DNA of 64,000 nucleotides. Origin: Betaproteobacteria bacterium (GTDB lineage Bacteria; Pseudomonadota; Gammaproteobacteria; Burkholderiales; Burkholderiaceae_D). Where the stretch lies: the NCBI GenBank assembly GCA_025356395.1, contig JANXTA010000009.1:42383-106382 (forward strand), in the 5' to 3' direction. A model generated the notes under the pieces. That model had not been told where the DNA came from. It saw only the letters and a program-made list of their open reading frames with translations, and did no database searches. Position 1 is the first letter of the stretch; the number at the start of each line of letters is the position of its first letter. The translations under genes and the position numbers were made by a program. Shown here piece after piece: positions 47,086 through 60,010 of this stretch.

Positions 47086-48423
47086 ATGTCAGCCCTTCCA
47101 GAACAATCGAAGTCCGTCGCTGCGCTACCCGTCCACGGCGCGGCGAACCGTCACGCCACCCGGACCGTCCTGGTCCGACACGGCGGTCGCGTGGTCCGGG
47201 TCGGAGGCGACGCTCCCATCGTCGTGCAGTCGATGACCAACACCGACACCGCCGACGCGATCGCGACGGCGATCCAGGTTAAGGAGCTGGCGCTGGCCGG
47301 ATCCGAGCTGGTCCGCATCACGGTCAATTCGCCCGAGGCCGCGCGCGAGGTCGCACCGATCCGCGATCAGCTCGATCGCATGGGCATCGACGGGCCGCTG
47401 GTCGGCGACTTCCACTACAACGGCCCCAAGCTGCTGACCCAGTACCCGGAATGCGCCGCGGCGCTCGCCAAGTTCCGCATCAACCCGGGCAACGTCGGGT
47501 CGGGGGCCGGTGCCGGCAGCAAGCACGACGACAACTTCGCGAAGATGATCGAAGTGGCGTGCCTGCACGACAAGCCGGTGCGCATCGGCGTCAACTGGGG
47601 CAGCCTCGACCAGGCGCTGCTCGCCCGCGTGATGGACGAGAACGCGCGACGCGCGACGCCGCTCGATGCGCAGGCCGTGATGACCGAGGCACTCGTGACC
47701 TCCGCGATCGAGAGCGCGACGCGCGCCGAGCAGGTCGGGCTGCGCGGCGACGCGATCATCCTGTCGTGCAAGGTCTCCGGCGTGCAGGACCTGATCACGG
47801 TCTATCGCGAGCTGTCGAGCCGCTGCGACTACCCGCTGCATCTCGGGCTGACCGAGGCGGGCATGGGCAGCAAGGGCATCGTGGCGTCGACGGCGGCACT
47901 GTCGGTTCTTCTGCAGCAGGGCATCGGCGACACGATCCGCATCTCGCTCACGCCCGAGCCGGGCGGCGACCGCACGCGCGAGGTCATCGTCGCGCAGGAG
48001 ATCCTGCAGACGATGGGCCTGCGCGCGTTCGCACCGATGGTCATCGCGTGCCCGGGCTGCGGTCGCACCACCAGCACCGTGTTTCAGGAACTCGCGTCCA
48101 GCATCCAGGGATGGCTGCGCGAACAGATGCCGACCTGGAAGACGCGCTACGCGGGCGTCGAGACCATGCGCGTCGCCGTGATGGGCTGCATCGTCAACGG
48201 GCCGGGCGAGTCCAAGCACGCGGACATCGGCATCAGCCTGCCGGGCTCGGGCGAAAGCCCGGTCGCGCCGGTCTTCGTCGATGGCGAACGCAACGTGACG
48301 CTCAAGGGCGACCGCATCGCCGAAGAGTTCCAGGCCATCGTCACGCGCTACGTCGAGCGTCGCTACGGCGTCGCGGGTCGGGACGCGACCTCTGATCGAG
48401 AGTCGTCGACCGCGCTCGCGTGA
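47086..48423 (+). CDS. ispG: (E)-4-hydroxy-3-methylbut-2-enyl-diphosphate synthase
   Basis: Penultimate step of the MEP isoprenoid pathway (445 residues; flavodoxin-dependent). TIM-barrel landmarks: [35 protein letters not shown]. The 4Fe-4S cysteines lie in [14 protein letters not shown] and [17 protein letters not shown]. The length includes the usual short insertion of proteobacterial enzymes. Confidence 0.98.
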   Translation: MSALPEQSKSVAALPVHGAANRHATRTVLVRHGGRVVRVGGDAPIVVQSMTNTDTADAIATAIQVKELALAGSELVRITVNSPEAAREVAPIRDQLDRMGIDGPLVGDFHYNGPKLLTQYPECAAALAKFRINPGNVGSGAGAGSKHDDNFAKMIEVACLHDKPVRIGVNWGSLDQALLARVMDENARRATPLDAQAVMTEALVTSAIESATRAEQVGLRGDAIILSCKVSGVQDLITVYRELSSRCDYPLHLGLTEAGMGSKGIVASTAALSVLLQQGIGDTIRISLTPEPGGDRTREVIVAQEILQTMGLRAFAPMVIACPGCGRTTSTVFQELASSIQGWLREQMPTWKTRYAGVETMRVAVMGCIVNGPGESKHADIGISLPGSGESPVAPVFVDGERNVTLKGDRIAEEFQAIVTRYVERRYGVAGRDATSDRESSTALA

Positions 48424-48445
48424 GCACGCGTTCGATCGAATCCTC

Positions 48446-49879
48446 ATGAGCCAGTCCAACGATCGCAGTCAGGCCGCGCTGCGCGCCGTGAAGGGCATGA
48501 ACGACATGCTGCCCGCCGATGCGCCACTGTGGGAGCGCTTCGAGGAAGCCGCGGCGGCGGCCGCGCGCGCCTACGGGTATCGGCGCATCCGCACGCCCAT
48601 CGTCGAGCACACCGCGCTGTTCTCGCGTGGCATCGGACAGGTCACCGACATCGTCGAGCACGAGATGTACGCCTTCGAGGACAAGGCCGGCAAGGACGGT
48701 CATCGAGAGCACCTCGCGCTGCGTCCCGAGAGCACGGCATCGGTGGTGCGGGCCGCCATCGAGCACAACCTGCTCTACGACGGGCCGCAACGCCTCTGGT
48801 ATCTCGGGCCGATGTTCCGTCGCGAGCGGCCGCAGCGCGGGCGTACGCGCCAGTTCCATCAGTTCGGCATCGAGGCGCTCGGTTATGCCGGTCCCGACGC
48901 CGATGCCGAGGTGATCCTGCTCGCGAAGCGATTGTTCGACGACCTCGGCGTCGAGGACCTGCGACTGGAGATCAATTCGATCGGGCAACCCGCCGAGCGG
49001 GCCCTGCATCGCGTCGCGCTGATCGAGTACCTGGAAGCCAACGAGCAACTGCTCGACGACGATGCGAAGCGACGGCTGCACAGCAACCCGCTGCGCATCC
49101 TCGATACCAAGAATCCCGGCATGCAGGCGCTGGTCGACGCGGCACCGCGCATCGAGGACTTCCTCGGCGACGAGTCGCGCGCCCACCTCGAAGGCGTCAA
49201 GGCGCGTCTCACTGATGCCGGCGTCGCGTTCCAGGTCAACCCGCGCCTCGTGCGCGGCCTTGACTACTACAACCTCACCGTCTTCGAATGGATCACCGAG
49301 TCGCTCGGGGCGCAGGGCACCGTGTGCGGTGGCGGACGGTACGACCCGCTGGTCGCCGTTCTCGGCGGCAAGCCGTCGCCCGCCTGCGGCTTTGCGATCG
49401 GCATGGAGCGCATCCTCGAACTGCTGCGGGCCAAGCAGCCGCCGGTCGAGCCCTCGTGCGACGTGTACATCGTGCATCAGGGCGAGCCCGCCTCGCGGCT
49501 CGCGATGCGGGTCGCTGAAGGCCTGCGGACCGTGGGCCTCGACGTGATCCTTCATTGCGCGGGACCCGGCGGCATCGGCAGTTTCAAGTCGCAGATGAAA
49601 CGCGCGGATGCGAGCGGGGCGGCATTCGCGGTGATCCTCGGCGACGACGAGGTGGCGGCCAACGAAGCCACCGTCAAGCCGCTGGCCCGCGATGGCGCGG
49701 ATCGGGGCGGTGTCGGTCAGCAGCGCGTGGCGCTCGATGCGCTCACGGTGATGCTGATCGACGCCCTGGTGGGAAACGACGACCCGGACGCGTTCGACGA
49801 CGACGCGCGATCGGACGAAGAAGAACTACAGGCAGCCGCGGAATCATTGCCGCGCAAGCTGCCGCACGAGCATCACTAA
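48446..49879 (+). CDS. hisS: Histidine--tRNA ligase
   Basis: Class II aaRS (477 residues). Motif 1 region ([17 protein letters not shown]), [18 protein letters not shown], motif 2 ([28 protein letters not shown]), the HisA motif [16 protein letters not shown], and motif 3 ([13 protein letters not shown]) are all present. The C-terminal anticodon-binding domain is extended by about 25 residues of acidic, histidine-ended tail ([12 protein letters not shown]), longer than in most family members. It overlaps none but is 22 bp after ispG. Confidence 0.97.
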   Translation: MSQSNDRSQAALRAVKGMNDMLPADAPLWERFEEAAAAAARAYGYRRIRTPIVEHTALFSRGIGQVTDIVEHEMYAFEDKAGKDGHREHLALRPESTASVVRAAIEHNLLYDGPQRLWYLGPMFRRERPQRGRTRQFHQFGIEALGYAGPDADAEVILLAKRLFDDLGVEDLRLEINSIGQPAERALHRVALIEYLEANEQLLDDDAKRRLHSNPLRILDTKNPGMQALVDAAPRIEDFLGDESRAHLEGVKARLTDAGVAFQVNPRLVRGLDYYNLTVFEWITESLGAQGTVCGGGRYDPLVAVLGGKPSPACGFAIGMERILELLRAKQPPVEPSCDVYIVHQGEPASRLAMRVAEGLRTVGLDVILHCAGPGGIGSFKSQMKRADASGAAFAVILGDDEVAANEATVKPLARDGADRGGVGQQRVALDALTVMLIDALVGNDDPDAFDDDARSDEEELQAAAESLPRKLPHEHH

Positions 49880-49892
49880 TCACGGAGACCGA

Positions 49893-50624
49893 GTGGCTTA
49901 CGATCTGGAAGAACAGGAAAAGATTGCCTCGCTGAAGGCTTGGTGGGATCGCTACGGCAACGCATTGACAAGCATCGTGCTCGGCGTTGCCGTCGCGGTC
50001 GCCGGCTACAACCTGTGGCAGTGGTATCAGCGGGACAAGGTCGCGAAGGCGGCCGGTGCCTACGACGAGTTGCAGCGAGCGGTCGCGGTCAGGGACCTGC
50101 CGCGTACCCGCGAGATCACCGGTGTGCTGCTCGACAAGTACGGCTCAACCGCCTATGCCGAGATGGGCGCGGTTCTTGCTGCCAAGACCAACCTCGACGC
50201 GGGCGATACCAAGACCGCGAAGGCGCAGCTTGAGTGGACCGTCGAGCACGCGGTCGACCCCGAGTATCGCGCGATCGGTCGCCTGCGGCTGTCCGGGGTG
50301 CTGCTCGACGACGGCGACTTCGAAGGTGCGCTGAAGCAGGTACTGGGCACCTCAGCCTCCGAACTGTCGATTCCGTTCCAGGCGTCGTTCGCGGATCGCC
50401 GTGGTGACATCTACATCGCGCAGAACAAGCTCAACGATGCCAAGCGCGAATACACCGGTGCACTCGCATTGCTGGAGTCCCGCAGCGACTCGCGCGGTTA
50501 TGCCAACGTCGTCCAGTTGAAGCTCGACGGCCTCCTGGGTGGCGTGGTGGCTTCGGCCGCCCCGACTCCGGCAGCGACGACCCCGCCGATGCCGACGCCG
50601 GCCGCCACGGAGCCGAAGCCATGA
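49893..50624 (+). CDS. yfgM: YfgM-like tetratricopeptide protein (SecYEG ancillary)
   Basis: A 243-residue inner-membrane protein starting at GTG with GGAGA 7 nt before. One N-terminal membrane helix (SIVLGVAVAVAGYNLWQWY) precedes a periplasmic TPR region (AKTNLDAGDTKTAKAQLEW, LRLSGVLLDDGDFEGALK). YfgM and BamB are adjacent in many proteobacteria; YfgM associates with the SecYEG translocon and PpiD. A proline/alanine-rich tail ends the protein. It overlaps bamB by 4 bp. Confidence 0.93.
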   Translation: MAYDLEEQEKIASLKAWWDRYGNALTSIVLGVAVAVAGYNLWQWYQRDKVAKAAGAYDELQRAVAVRDLPRTREITGVLLDKYGSTAYAEMGAVLAAKTNLDAGDTKTAKAQLEWTVEHAVDPEYRAIGRLRLSGVLLDDGDFEGALKQVLGTSASELSIPFQASFADRRGDIYIAQNKLNDAKREYTGALALLESRSDSRGYANVVQLKLDGLLGGVVASAAPTPAATTPPMPTPAATEPKP

Positions 50625-51796
50625 GCGTCCTTGCAAAGATTACGAAGCGGGTAGTGCTCGTCGCTTGCGTCGTCACCCTCGGTGGCTGCGCCTGGTGGGA
50701 GAACACGTACATCTTCTCGGACGCACCGAAGAATCGGCCCACCGCGCTGACCGAGCTCAAGCCGACGTTCGCGGTCAAGCCGCTGTGGAACGCGAGTGTC
50801 GGCAAGGCCGGTCGCTACTTCTTCTCGCCGTCCCTGATCGGACCGGACGTCGTGGTCGCCGGTGGTAAGGGCGTCGTCGAACGCCTCGTGCTGGCGACCG
50901 GCGCCGTGGTCTGGAAGAACGATCTCGACGTGCCGCTCTCTGCGGGCGTCGGCTCCGACGGGATCATCTCGACGGTGGTCACGGTCACCGGCGACCTGAT
51001 CGCACTCGACGGCAGCGGCAAGCCGTTGTGGCGCGTGCCGACCAACGCGGAGGTGCTCAGCGCACCGGTTGTGGGGCAGGGCATCGTCGCAGTGCGTACG
51101 ACCGACAACCGCGTCATCGCGTACGACGCCGAGACGGGTCGCCGCCGCTGGGTCTATCAGCGCACCAGCCAGCCGCTGGTGTTGCGGACCAACCCGGGCA
51201 TCGCCATCGATGGCCAGCTGCTCTACGTCGGCTTTCCCGGCGGACGTCTCGCGGCCCTCAACGTGGCGTCGGGAACGCTGCGCTGGGAGAGCTCGGTCGC
51301 GGTCCCCAAGGGCGCGACCGAACTCGAGCGCGTCGCAGACGTGGTCGGCACGCCGATCGTCGTCGGTCGCGAAGTCTGTGCAGCGGCCTTCCAGGGCAAG
51401 GCGGGTTGCTACGACACGTCGAACGGCAACACGATCTGGAGTCGCGACCTGTCCACCTCGACGGGTATCGAGATCGACGGACGCTTCGGTTTCGTCACCG
51501 ACGACAAGTCCAATCTCAATGCGCTGACGCGCACCACCGGCGCCAACATCTGGAAGACCGACAAGCTCGCCTACCGACGCATGACCGCACCGGCCTCGGT
51601 CGGCCGTGCGCTCGTCGTCGGCGACTACAAGGGCTTCGTCCATTGGATCTCCCGCGAGGATGGGACGCTGATCGCGCGTTCGACCACCGACGGCTCGGCG
51701 CTCGTCATCGCGCCGAAGGCCTTCTCGGTCGGCAGCGCGCCTGCGGTGCTGTTCCAGACCCAGGACGGCAACATCTACGCGTTCGTCGCCGAATGA
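50621..51796 (+). CDS. bamB: Outer-membrane assembly factor BamB
   Basis: PQQ-like eight-blade propeller lipoprotein of the BAM complex (391 residues). Lipobox LGGCAWW after a short signal, then repeats such as GAVVWKNDLDVPLSAGVGSD, LDGSGKPLWRV, GYKGFVHW-type blades. Its usual neighbours yfgM and der flank it. Confidence 0.96.
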   Translation: MSVLAKITKRVVLVACVVTLGGCAWWENTYIFSDAPKNRPTALTELKPTFAVKPLWNASVGKAGRYFFSPSLIGPDVVVAGGKGVVERLVLATGAVVWKNDLDVPLSAGVGSDGIISTVVTVTGDLIALDGSGKPLWRVPTNAEVLSAPVVGQGIVAVRTTDNRVIAYDAETGRRRWVYQRTSQPLVLRTNPGIAIDGQLLYVGFPGGRLAALNVASGTLRWESSVAVPKGATELERVADVVGTPIVVGREVCAAAFQGKAGCYDTSNGNTIWSRDLSTSTGIEIDGRFGFVTDDKSNLNALTRTTGANIWKTDKLAYRRMTAPASVGRALVVGDYKGFVHWISREDGTLIARSTTDGSALVIAPKAFSVGSAPAVLFQTQDGNIYAFVAE

Positions 51797-51829
51797 CGGC
51801 GCCCCGATGAACCTCTCCGGGCGCATTCG

Positions 51830-53200
51830 ATGAAGCCCTCGAAGCCGATCCCCGTGATCGCGATTGTGGGCCGACCCAACGTCGGCAAGTCCACGCTGTT
51901 CAATCGCATGACGCGCTCGCGCGACGCGCTCGTGGCCGACATGCCGGGGCTGACGCGCGACCGTCACTACGGCACCGGCCGGGTCGGCGAGCGGCCGTTC
52001 CTGATCATCGACACCGGCGGCTTCGAGCCGGTGGCGAAGGAGGGCATCGTCCACGAGATGGCGAAGCAGACGCGGCAGGCCATGGCCGAAGCCGATGCGC
52101 TGATCTTCCTCGTCGACGGACGCGCTGGACTCACAGGCTCCGACCAGGCGATCGCCGACGACCTGCGCAAGTCGGGGCGTCCGCTGATCGTCGCGGTCAA
52201 CAAGGCCGAGGGCATGCGGCACGGGACCGTCACGGCGGAGTTTCATGAGCTCGGCCTCGGCGAACCGGTGGCGATCTCGTCGGCCCACGGCGACGGCGTG
52301 CGCGAACTGGTCGAGGTGCTGCTCGACCGCGTCGCGCCGGTCGAGGAGGTCGAGGAGGTCGATGAGTCCGAAGAGGATCGCGGACCCCGTCGCATCAAGA
52401 TCGCGATCGTCGGTCGGCCCAACGTCGGCAAGTCGACGCTCGTCAACACGCTGCTCGGCGAAGAGCGCGTGATCGTGTTCGACATGCCCGGTACGACCCG
52501 CGACAGCATCCACATCGACTTCGATCGGGGCGGCAAGCAGTACACGCTGATCGACACGGCCGGCCTGCGTCGACGCGGCAAGGTCTTCGAGGCCGTCGAG
52601 AAGTTCTCGGTGGTCAAGACGCTGCAGTCGGTGGCCGATGCCAACGTGGTGGTGATCGTGCTCGACGCCCGCCAGGAAATCTCGGATCAGGACGCGCACA
52701 TCGCGGGCTTCGTGGTCGAGTCGGGGCGTGCCGTGGTGGTCGCCATCAACAAGTGGGACGGCCTTGACGAGTACGAGCGCGAGCGCATCAAGCGCGACGC
52801 GGTCCGCAAGCTGCAATTCCTCGCGTTCGCGAAGACCCATCACATTTCCGCACTCAAGGGGCAGGGCATCGCCGCGGTGATGAAGTCGGTCGACAGCGCC
52901 GCAGTCGCCGCCTTCGTCAAGCTGCCGACGCCGAAGCTCACGCGGGCATTGGTCGAGGCGGTCGATCGCCAGACGCCACCGCGCCGCGGCCTGTCGCGAC
53001 CCAAGCTTCGCTATGCCCACCAGGGTGGTCAGAATCCCCCCGTGATCGTGATCCACGGCAATGGACTCGATCAGGTTCCCGAAACCTATCGGCGCTATCT
53101 CGAGGCGAGTTTCAGAGAAACTTTTTCCCTGCAGGGCACTCCACTGCGAGTCGAGTTCCGGACCACGCGCAATCCTTTTGCGTCGCGAGGCGCGAGCTGA
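51830..53200 (+). CDS. der: GTPase Der (EngA)
   Basis: Double-GTPase needed for 50S assembly (456 residues). Two P-loops ([14 protein letters not shown] at residue 13 and [14 protein letters not shown] near 194), each with DxPG and NKxD elements ([16 protein letters not shown]), and a C-terminal KH-like domain ([21 protein letters not shown]). The acidic linker [12 protein letters not shown] joins the two G domains. The first NKxD reads NKAE, a common variant. Confidence 0.97.
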   Translation: MKPSKPIPVIAIVGRPNVGKSTLFNRMTRSRDALVADMPGLTRDRHYGTGRVGERPFLIIDTGGFEPVAKEGIVHEMAKQTRQAMAEADALIFLVDGRAGLTGSDQAIADDLRKSGRPLIVAVNKAEGMRHGTVTAEFHELGLGEPVAISSAHGDGVRELVEVLLDRVAPVEEVEEVDESEEDRGPRRIKIAIVGRPNVGKSTLVNTLLGEERVIVFDMPGTTRDSIHIDFDRGGKQYTLIDTAGLRRRGKVFEAVEKFSVVKTLQSVADANVVVIVLDARQEISDQDAHIAGFVVESGRAVVVAINKWDGLDEYERERIKRDAVRKLQFLAFAKTHHISALKGQGIAAVMKSVDSAAVAAFVKLPTPKLTRALVEAVDRQTPPRRGLSRPKLRYAHQGGQNPPVIVIHGNGLDQVPETYRRYLEASFRETFSLQGTPLRVEFRTTRNPFASRGAS

Positions 53201-53402
53201 CGGAAGGCTTCGGCCCACCCGTCCTCTTTGGTGTTTGCCCGAAAAATCGATTACATTGATTTCGGCATCGCGTGAACGGCCGGGTCGTCGAATTGCAATG
53301 ATGAGTCGCCGTTGAATCGCTGGCTGCGGTCCTCACATAAGGCTGGGAGTTCATCTACCCGCCAATGCAGCATTCATTCAAACAAAACCTCCGGAGTCTT
53401 TC

Positions 53403-53639
53403 ATGAGTAACAAGGGGCAACTGCTGCAAGATCCTTTCCTAAACGCGCTGCGCAAGGAACACATCCCGGTCTCGATCTACCTCGTCAACGGCATCAAGTT
53501 GCAAGGCCAGATCGAGTCGTTCGACCAATACGTCGTACTGCTTCGGAACACGGTTACGCAGATGGTCTACAAGCACGCCATATCGACCGTCGTGCCGGCG
53601 CGTGCCGTCAACTTCACCGTCGAGCAACCCGCCGAGTGA
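53403..53639 (+). CDS. hfq: RNA chaperone Hfq
   Basis: Sm-like hexameric RNA-binding protein (78 residues). Sm1 motif ([26 protein letters not shown]) and the Sm2 motif [10 protein letters not shown] are exact. It is preceded by a 202-bp gap that probably holds the promoter, though no clear hexamers were found. Its stop overlaps the hflX start. Confidence 0.98.
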   Translation: MSNKGQLLQDPFLNALRKEHIPVSIYLVNGIKLQGQIESFDQYVVLLRNTVTQMVYKHAISTVVPARAVNFTVEQPAE

Positions 53640-54973
53640 AAGCTTCCACGCGCGCCCTCAACGAGGGTGTCCAGGAGTGGGAGAAGGCCCGCGCAAAAGC
53701 CGAGCGTTCAACCACGGTCAGGCCCGAGTCGCGTGTCGACGGCGGGCTGGAAGGTGCGCCGGTCTCGCGTCGCGTCCATCAGCAGGTCGATGGCGCGCGG
53801 CTCTCGGTCAACCCTCGTGCGTTGCTGGTGTCGGTCGACTTCGGTCGCAGCGACGCGGCTGCGAGTCTCGAAGAGCTGATCCTGCTGGTGCGCTCTGCGG
53901 GTGCCGATCCGTATGCGACGGTGACGGCCAAGCGGCAGAGTCCCGACGCCACGACTTTCATCGGCTCGGGAAAGGTCGACGAGATCGCCGACAAGGTCGC
54001 GTCCGACGAGGCCGACCTCGTCGTGTTCGATCACGCCCTGTCGCCGGCGCAGCAACGTAATCTGGAAAGGCGCCTGCAAATCAACGTGGTCGATCGCACG
54101 GCGTTGATCCTCGATATTTTCGCCCAGCGTGCGCAGAGTCACGAAGGCAAGGTGCAGGTCGAGCTCGCGCAGTTGAGCCATCTCGCGACGCGACTGGTCC
54201 GCGGCTGGACTCACCTCGAGCGCCAGAAGGGTGGTATTGGCATGCGCGGTCCGGGCGAGACGCAGCTCGAATCCGACCGCCGCCTGATCGGCGACCGGGT
54301 CAAGGCCTTGAAGACCAAGCTCGAGAAGCTGGGCCGACAGCGCGCCACGCAGCGTCGTGCGCGCAACCGCGGCGCATCGATCACCGTGGCGCTGGTCGGC
54401 TATACCAACGCCGGCAAGTCGACGCTGTTCAATGCGCTGACTCACGGCGACAGCTACGCGGCCGACCAGCTGTTTGCGACGCTCGATACCACCTCGCGCA
54501 GGCTCTATGTCGAAGGTGCTGGGCAGATCGTGCTGTCCGACACCGTGGGTTTCATCCGCGAGTTGCCGCACTCGCTGATCGAGGCCTTCAAGGCCACGTT
54601 GGAAGAGACCGCGCATGCGGATCTGCTGCTGCATGTGGTCGACGTCGCCAGTCCGCAGCGCAGCGACCAGATCGCACAGGTCAATGCCGTGCTGGCCGAG
54701 ATCGGGGCCGCCGAAATTCCCCAGATCGTGGTCTTCAACAAGATAGATGCGGTCGATCTGCCGCCCTCGGTGGAGCGGGACGTGCGTGATAACATCCAGC
54801 GCGTTTCACTGAGCGCGAAGTCGGGCGCGGGCCTTTCCGAACTCCGCAACGCCCTCGTCGAAGCGGCCCTGACGATCCGCGAAAGCCGCGAGAACAAGGC
54901 CCAGGCGGGTTTCGATCAAGACGATGCTCGATTCGCCCCCGTGGACCTCGGACCCGAACCGCTGAGCGCGTAG
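53636..54973 (+). CDS. hflX: GTPase HflX
   Basis: Ribosome-associated GTPase (445 residues) starting at GTG inside the hfq stop. The N-terminal HflX domain ([48 protein letters not shown], the glycine-rich [18 protein letters not shown]) precedes the G domain ([36 protein letters not shown]). In E. coli it splits stalled ribosomes. Confidence 0.96.
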   Translation: MKASTRALNEGVQEWEKARAKAERSTTVRPESRVDGGLEGAPVSRRVHQQVDGARLSVNPRALLVSVDFGRSDAAASLEELILLVRSAGADPYATVTAKRQSPDATTFIGSGKVDEIADKVASDEADLVVFDHALSPAQQRNLERRLQINVVDRTALILDIFAQRAQSHEGKVQVELAQLSHLATRLVRGWTHLERQKGGIGMRGPGETQLESDRRLIGDRVKALKTKLEKLGRQRATQRRARNRGASITVALVGYTNAGKSTLFNALTHGDSYAADQLFATLDTTSRRLYVEGAGQIVLSDTVGFIRELPHSLIEAFKATLEETAHADLLLHVVDVASPQRSDQIAQVNAVLAEIGAAEIPQIVVFNKIDAVDLPPSVERDVRDNIQRVSLSAKSGAGLSELRNALVEAALTIRESRENKAQAGFDQDDARFAPVDLGPEPLSA

Positions 54974-54976
54974 AAT

Positions 54977-56344
54977 TTGCCGTCCCCCACAGTTCCTGTG
55001 ACCCCGCGGCCTGGCTGGCGAACAGCCTCGACGCCCAGTGCCACGCCCACCATCATTAAACTCGATCCCCGACATCCGGTGCAGACTCAACTCGACGCGC
55101 ACGGCCCAATTGTCCTGTCCGACGGGCCCGACAATCGACGTCCAGGACGTCGTGACGGACCTCCCGATCTCGAGGAGCTCTGGCGCGACCTGAACCGGCG
55201 CATCGCCGGCATCTTCGGCGGACGCAAGGGCGGCGGTCCTCGCGAGGTTCCGGGCGGCGGAGGCCCGAGCTTTTCGCCGAGCGGTCGCAGCACTAAGGCC
55301 ATCGCGATCATCGTGTTCGGGATCGTGGTCGCCATCTGGCTGGCCAGTGGTTTCTTCATCGTCCAGGAAGGCCAGACCGGCGTGATCCTCCAGTTCGGTC
55401 GCTACAAGTCGATGACCGGCGCCGGCATCCAGTGGCGCATGCCTTATCCGATCCAGGCGAACGAGATCGTCAACCTCTCCGGCGTTCGCACGGTCGAGGT
55501 CGGCTACAGCGGCAGCCTGCGGACCAAGGTCCCGCGCGAGTCGCTGATGCTGACCGACGACGAGAACATCATCGACGTGCAGATGGCCGTTCAGTACCGG
55601 CTCAAGGACGCGGCGGAGTATCTGTTCAACAACCGCTTTCCCGACGAGGCCGTGAAGCAGTCGGCCGAGACCGCGATCCGCGAGATCGTGGGCCGCAGCA
55701 AGATGGACACGGTCCTTTACGAAGGGCGCGAGCAGGTCGCGATCCAGGCGCAGACGCTGGCGCAGCAGATCCTCGACCGCTACAAGACCGGCATACTGAT
55801 CTCGAGCATCACGATCCAGAACGCGCAGCCGCCCGAGCAGGTGCAGGCAGCCTTCGACGATGCGGTGAAGGCCGGGCAGGATCGCGAGCGCGCCAAGAAC
55901 GAAGGGCAGGCCTACGCGAACGACGTGATACCGCGCGCACGCGGCAACGCCTCGCGCCTGCTGCAGGAAGCCGATGGCTACAAGCAGCGCGTGATCGCGC
56001 AGGCCGAGGGCGACTCGAGCCGCTTCGGCCAGGTCGTTGCCGAGTATGCGAAGGCGCCCGTCGTGACCCGTCAACGGATGTATATCGACACCATGCAGGA
56101 GATCTACTCGAATGCGGTCAAAGTGATCGTCGACGCGCACAGCGGCAGCAACCTCATGTTGCTGCCTCTCGACAAGCTTCTGCAGCAGGCGTCGCAGGAA
56201 AGCGCTCGCGCGGCTGCCCAGGCGTCCGGTGCAGCGACGGGCTCTTCGACCAACAGCGCGGCCGCGCCTGCCGCTGCGAGCGGAGGCTCCGAAGCGGATC
56301 GTTCGCGTGATGGTCTTCGCAGCCGCGACCGGGACGTCCGATGA
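54977..56344 (+). CDS. hflK: FtsH protease modulator HflK
   Basis: SPFH-domain membrane protein that forms a large cage with HflC around FtsH (455 residues from the TTG at 54977). One membrane helix (AIAIIVFGIVVAIWLASGFF) is followed by the SPFH domain (EGQTGVILQFGRYK, TDDENIIDVQMAVQYRLKD) and coiled-coil region (RAKNEGQAYANDVIPRARGN). The N-terminus has the usual GPPDLEELWRDLNRR motif. The start is uncertain: GTG at 54998 or 55079 is possible and no ribosome-binding site is obvious. Confidence 0.94.
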   Translation: MPSPTVPVTPRPGWRTASTPSATPTIIKLDPRHPVQTQLDAHGPIVLSDGPDNRRPGRRDGPPDLEELWRDLNRRIAGIFGGRKGGGPREVPGGGGPSFSPSGRSTKAIAIIVFGIVVAIWLASGFFIVQEGQTGVILQFGRYKSMTGAGIQWRMPYPIQANEIVNLSGVRTVEVGYSGSLRTKVPRESLMLTDDENIIDVQMAVQYRLKDAAEYLFNNRFPDEAVKQSAETAIREIVGRSKMDTVLYEGREQVAIQAQTLAQQILDRYKTGILISSITIQNAQPPEQVQAAFDDAVKAGQDRERAKNEGQAYANDVIPRARGNASRLLQEADGYKQRVIAQAEGDSSRFGQVVAEYAKAPVVTRQRMYIDTMQEIYSNAVKVIVDAHSGSNLMLLPLDKLLQQASQESARAAAQASGAATGSSTNSAAAPAAASGGSEADRSRDGLRSRDRDVR

Positions 56345-57240
56345 TCAATCGCATCATCGTGGTCGTGCTCGGCATCCTCATCGCGCTGATGGTGTTGTCA
56401 TCGACGTTCTACGTCGTCGACCAGCGTCGCTTCGCGATCCTCTTCGCCCTGGGCGAGATCAAGGACGTGATCCGCGAGCCCGGCCTGCACTTCAAACTGC
56501 CGCCGCCGTTCCAGAACGTCGTGTTCCTCGACAAGCGCATCCTCACGATCGATACGCCCGAAGCCGAGCGTTTCATCACGTCCGAGAAGCGCAACGTGCT
56601 GGTCGACACCTTTGTGAAGTGGCGCATCGTCGACCCCAAGCAGTACTACATCAGCATTGGCGCCGATATGGACCGCGCGGTGATCCGCATGGGCCAGATC
56701 ATCAAGTCCGCGCTGAACGAGGAGATCACCAAGCGCACCACGCACGAGGTCGTGTCCGGTGAACGCGAGCAGGTGATGGCCGCCATCAAGCAGAAGGTCG
56801 CCGACGAAGCCAAGCAGATCGGTGTCGAGATCGTGGACGTGCGTCTCAAGCGCGTGGACCTCCTGCCCGAGATCAGCGCATCGATCTATAGCCGCATGGA
56901 AGCCGAGCGTCATCGCGTGGCCAACGAACTGCGTTCGACCGGTGCCGCCGAGTCCGAGAAGATCCGCGCCGATGCCGACCGGCAGAAGGAAGTCATCATC
57001 GCCGAGGCGTATCGCGATGCCGAGCGGACCAAGGGCGAAGGTGATGCGCGCGCATCGACGATCTATGCCCAGGCCTTCGGTGCGAACCCCGAGTTCTATG
57101 CGTTCTATCGCAGCCTCGACGCCTATCGCAAGAGCTTCCGCAGCAAGGGCGACCTGTTCGTCGTCGATCCCTCGACCGAATTCTTCAAGTACCTGCGGAG
57201 CCCCGACGGCGCGTCAGCGCCCGCGGCTCACAAGCGCTGA
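56341..57240 (+). CDS. hflC: FtsH protease modulator HflC
   Basis: Partner of HflK in the FtsH complex (299 residues). N-terminal membrane helix (IIVVVLGILIALMVLSSTFY) and SPFH domain (DQRRFAILFALGEIKDVI, DTPEAERFITSEKRNVLVDT, RTTHEVVSGEREQV). It overlaps hflK by 4 bp (ATGA). Confidence 0.96.
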   Translation: MINRIIVVVLGILIALMVLSSTFYVVDQRRFAILFALGEIKDVIREPGLHFKLPPPFQNVVFLDKRILTIDTPEAERFITSEKRNVLVDTFVKWRIVDPKQYYISIGADMDRAVIRMGQIIKSALNEEITKRTTHEVVSGEREQVMAAIKQKVADEAKQIGVEIVDVRLKRVDLLPEISASIYSRMEAERHRVANELRSTGAAESEKIRADADRQKEVIIAEAYRDAERTKGEGDARASTIYAQAFGANPEFYAFYRSLDAYRKSFRSKGDLFVVDPSTEFFKYLRSPDGASAPAAHKR

Positions 57241-57255
57241 GAAGATCGGATCCGC

Positions 57256-57456
57256 GTGGCCGACGTGGGGACGTCGTTCATCATCGCTCTGGGTCTCGTG
57301 CTAATCCTCGAGGGCATCGTGCCGTTGGTCTTTCCGCAGATCTGGAAGGACACGTTCAGGCGCATCACGTCGCTCGAAGACGGCCAGTTGCGTTTCATCG
57401 GCCTGATGGCCGTCGTCTCCGGCGTGATGGTGCTGTTCGCGATGCACGCCTTCTGA
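57256..57456 (+). CDS. Small DUF2065 membrane protein (YjeT-like)
   Basis: A 66-residue, GTG-started protein with two predicted membrane helices (IALGLVLILEGIVPLVF and IGLMAVVSGVMVLFAMHAF) around the loop WKDTFRRITSLEDGQLR, the YjeT/DUF2065 family pattern. This family often lies between hflC and hisZ/purA. Function is unknown. Confidence 0.88.
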   Translation: MADVGTSFIIALGLVLILEGIVPLVFPQIWKDTFRRITSLEDGQLRFIGLMAVVSGVMVLFAMHAF

Positions 57457-57504
57457 GCCATCCGGCTCGCGTCGACCCGCCCTATCCACTTCACCTTTCC
57501 CGCC

Positions 57505-58671
57505 ATGCCTGCCTGGTCGCTGCCTGAAGCGATAGCCGACATCCTGCCTTCTGAGGCGCGACGCATCGAGTTGCTGCGCCGGTCCCTGCTCGACCTCTTC
57601 GCGGGCTTCGGCTACGAGCTCGTGATGCCGCCGATGCTCGAGTACGTCGAGTCGTTGCTGTCGGGCACCGGACGCGACCTCGACCTGCAGATGTTCAAGC
57701 TGGTCGACCAGATGTCTGGCCGCACGATGGGACTGCGGGCGGACATCACGCCGCAGGTCGCCCGCATTGATGCCCATCTGCTGAACCGGCCCGGCGTGAC
57801 GCGTCTCTGCTACGCGGGAAGCGTGCTGTACACGCGGCCCCGTTCGCTGACCGGTACGCGGGAGCCCTTCGTGGTCGGTGCCGAACTGTACGGGCATGGG
57901 GGCATCGAGGCGGACTTCGAGATCCAGGAGCTGTTGCTCGCAACGCTCGCCGCGGCCGGTGTCGGCCGGGCTCGCCTCGATCTGGGTCATGCGGAGATCC
58001 TGCGTGCGATCCTCGCCGCCGACCCGCGCGGCTTCATGGTCGGCGACCGCGTCTATCCGCTGTTGCAGAGCAAGGCCCGCGACGAACTCGCGGCGCTCGA
58101 AGGCGAACTATCCGCATCGACCTGCGAGGCTTTGGTCGCGCTGGCCGATCTTCACGGCGGCATCGAGACGCTGTGGCTCGCCCGCGAAAGACTGCCGGTG
58201 CTGCCGCGCATCGGAGCCGCCCTCGATGTGCTCGAGAGACTGGCTTCCGCCCTCGATCCTTCGTGCGTCTCGATCGACCTGGCCGACCTGCGCGGCTATC
58301 ACTACCACAGTGGCACGATGTTCGCGGCGTACTGCGAGGGTCAGCCCACCGCGATCGCGCAAGGCGGTCGCTACGACGAGGTCGGACTGGCATTCGGACG
58401 GTCACGACCCGCGACCGGCTTCAGCCTAGACCTGCGCGAACTCGCGCGCATCGCGACCGTCGGCGGTCCGCGCGAACCCATCGTGGCGCCGTGGGGCGAC
58501 GACGAGTCCGTGCGGGCCGCCATTGCGACCTTGCGCACCGCCGGCGAAGTCGTGGTCCAGCAGTTGTCTGCAACGGAAGTCGCGCCCTCGGTCGGTCGCC
58601 GGCTCGCGTTACGCGACGGCGCCTGGGTAGTGGCTGAATCTAACGCTGCGCATGCGTCGGCGAATGCCTGA
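57505..58671 (+). CDS. hisZ: ATP phosphoribosyltransferase regulatory subunit HisZ
   Basis: HisRS-like subunit that activates short-form HisG (388 residues). Class II core features ([48 protein letters not shown]) remain but the anticodon domain is absent and catalytic tRNA-charging motifs are altered, as expected for HisZ. Its presence implies a short HisG elsewhere. Confidence 0.95.
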   Translation: MPAWSLPEAIADILPSEARRIELLRRSLLDLFAGFGYELVMPPMLEYVESLLSGTGRDLDLQMFKLVDQMSGRTMGLRADITPQVARIDAHLLNRPGVTRLCYAGSVLYTRPRSLTGTREPFVVGAELYGHGGIEADFEIQELLLATLAAAGVGRARLDLGHAEILRAILAADPRGFMVGDRVYPLLQSKARDELAALEGELSASTCEALVALADLHGGIETLWLARERLPVLPRIGAALDVLERLASALDPSCVSIDLADLRGYHYHSGTMFAAYCEGQPTAIAQGGRYDEVGLAFGRSRPATGFSLDLRELARIATVGGPREPIVAPWGDDESVRAAIATLRTAGEVVVQQLSATEVAPSVGRRLALRDGAWVVAESNAAHASANA

Positions 58672-59997
<1,326 letters not shown>

Positions 59998-60010
59998 TCG
60001 CGAGACTGAC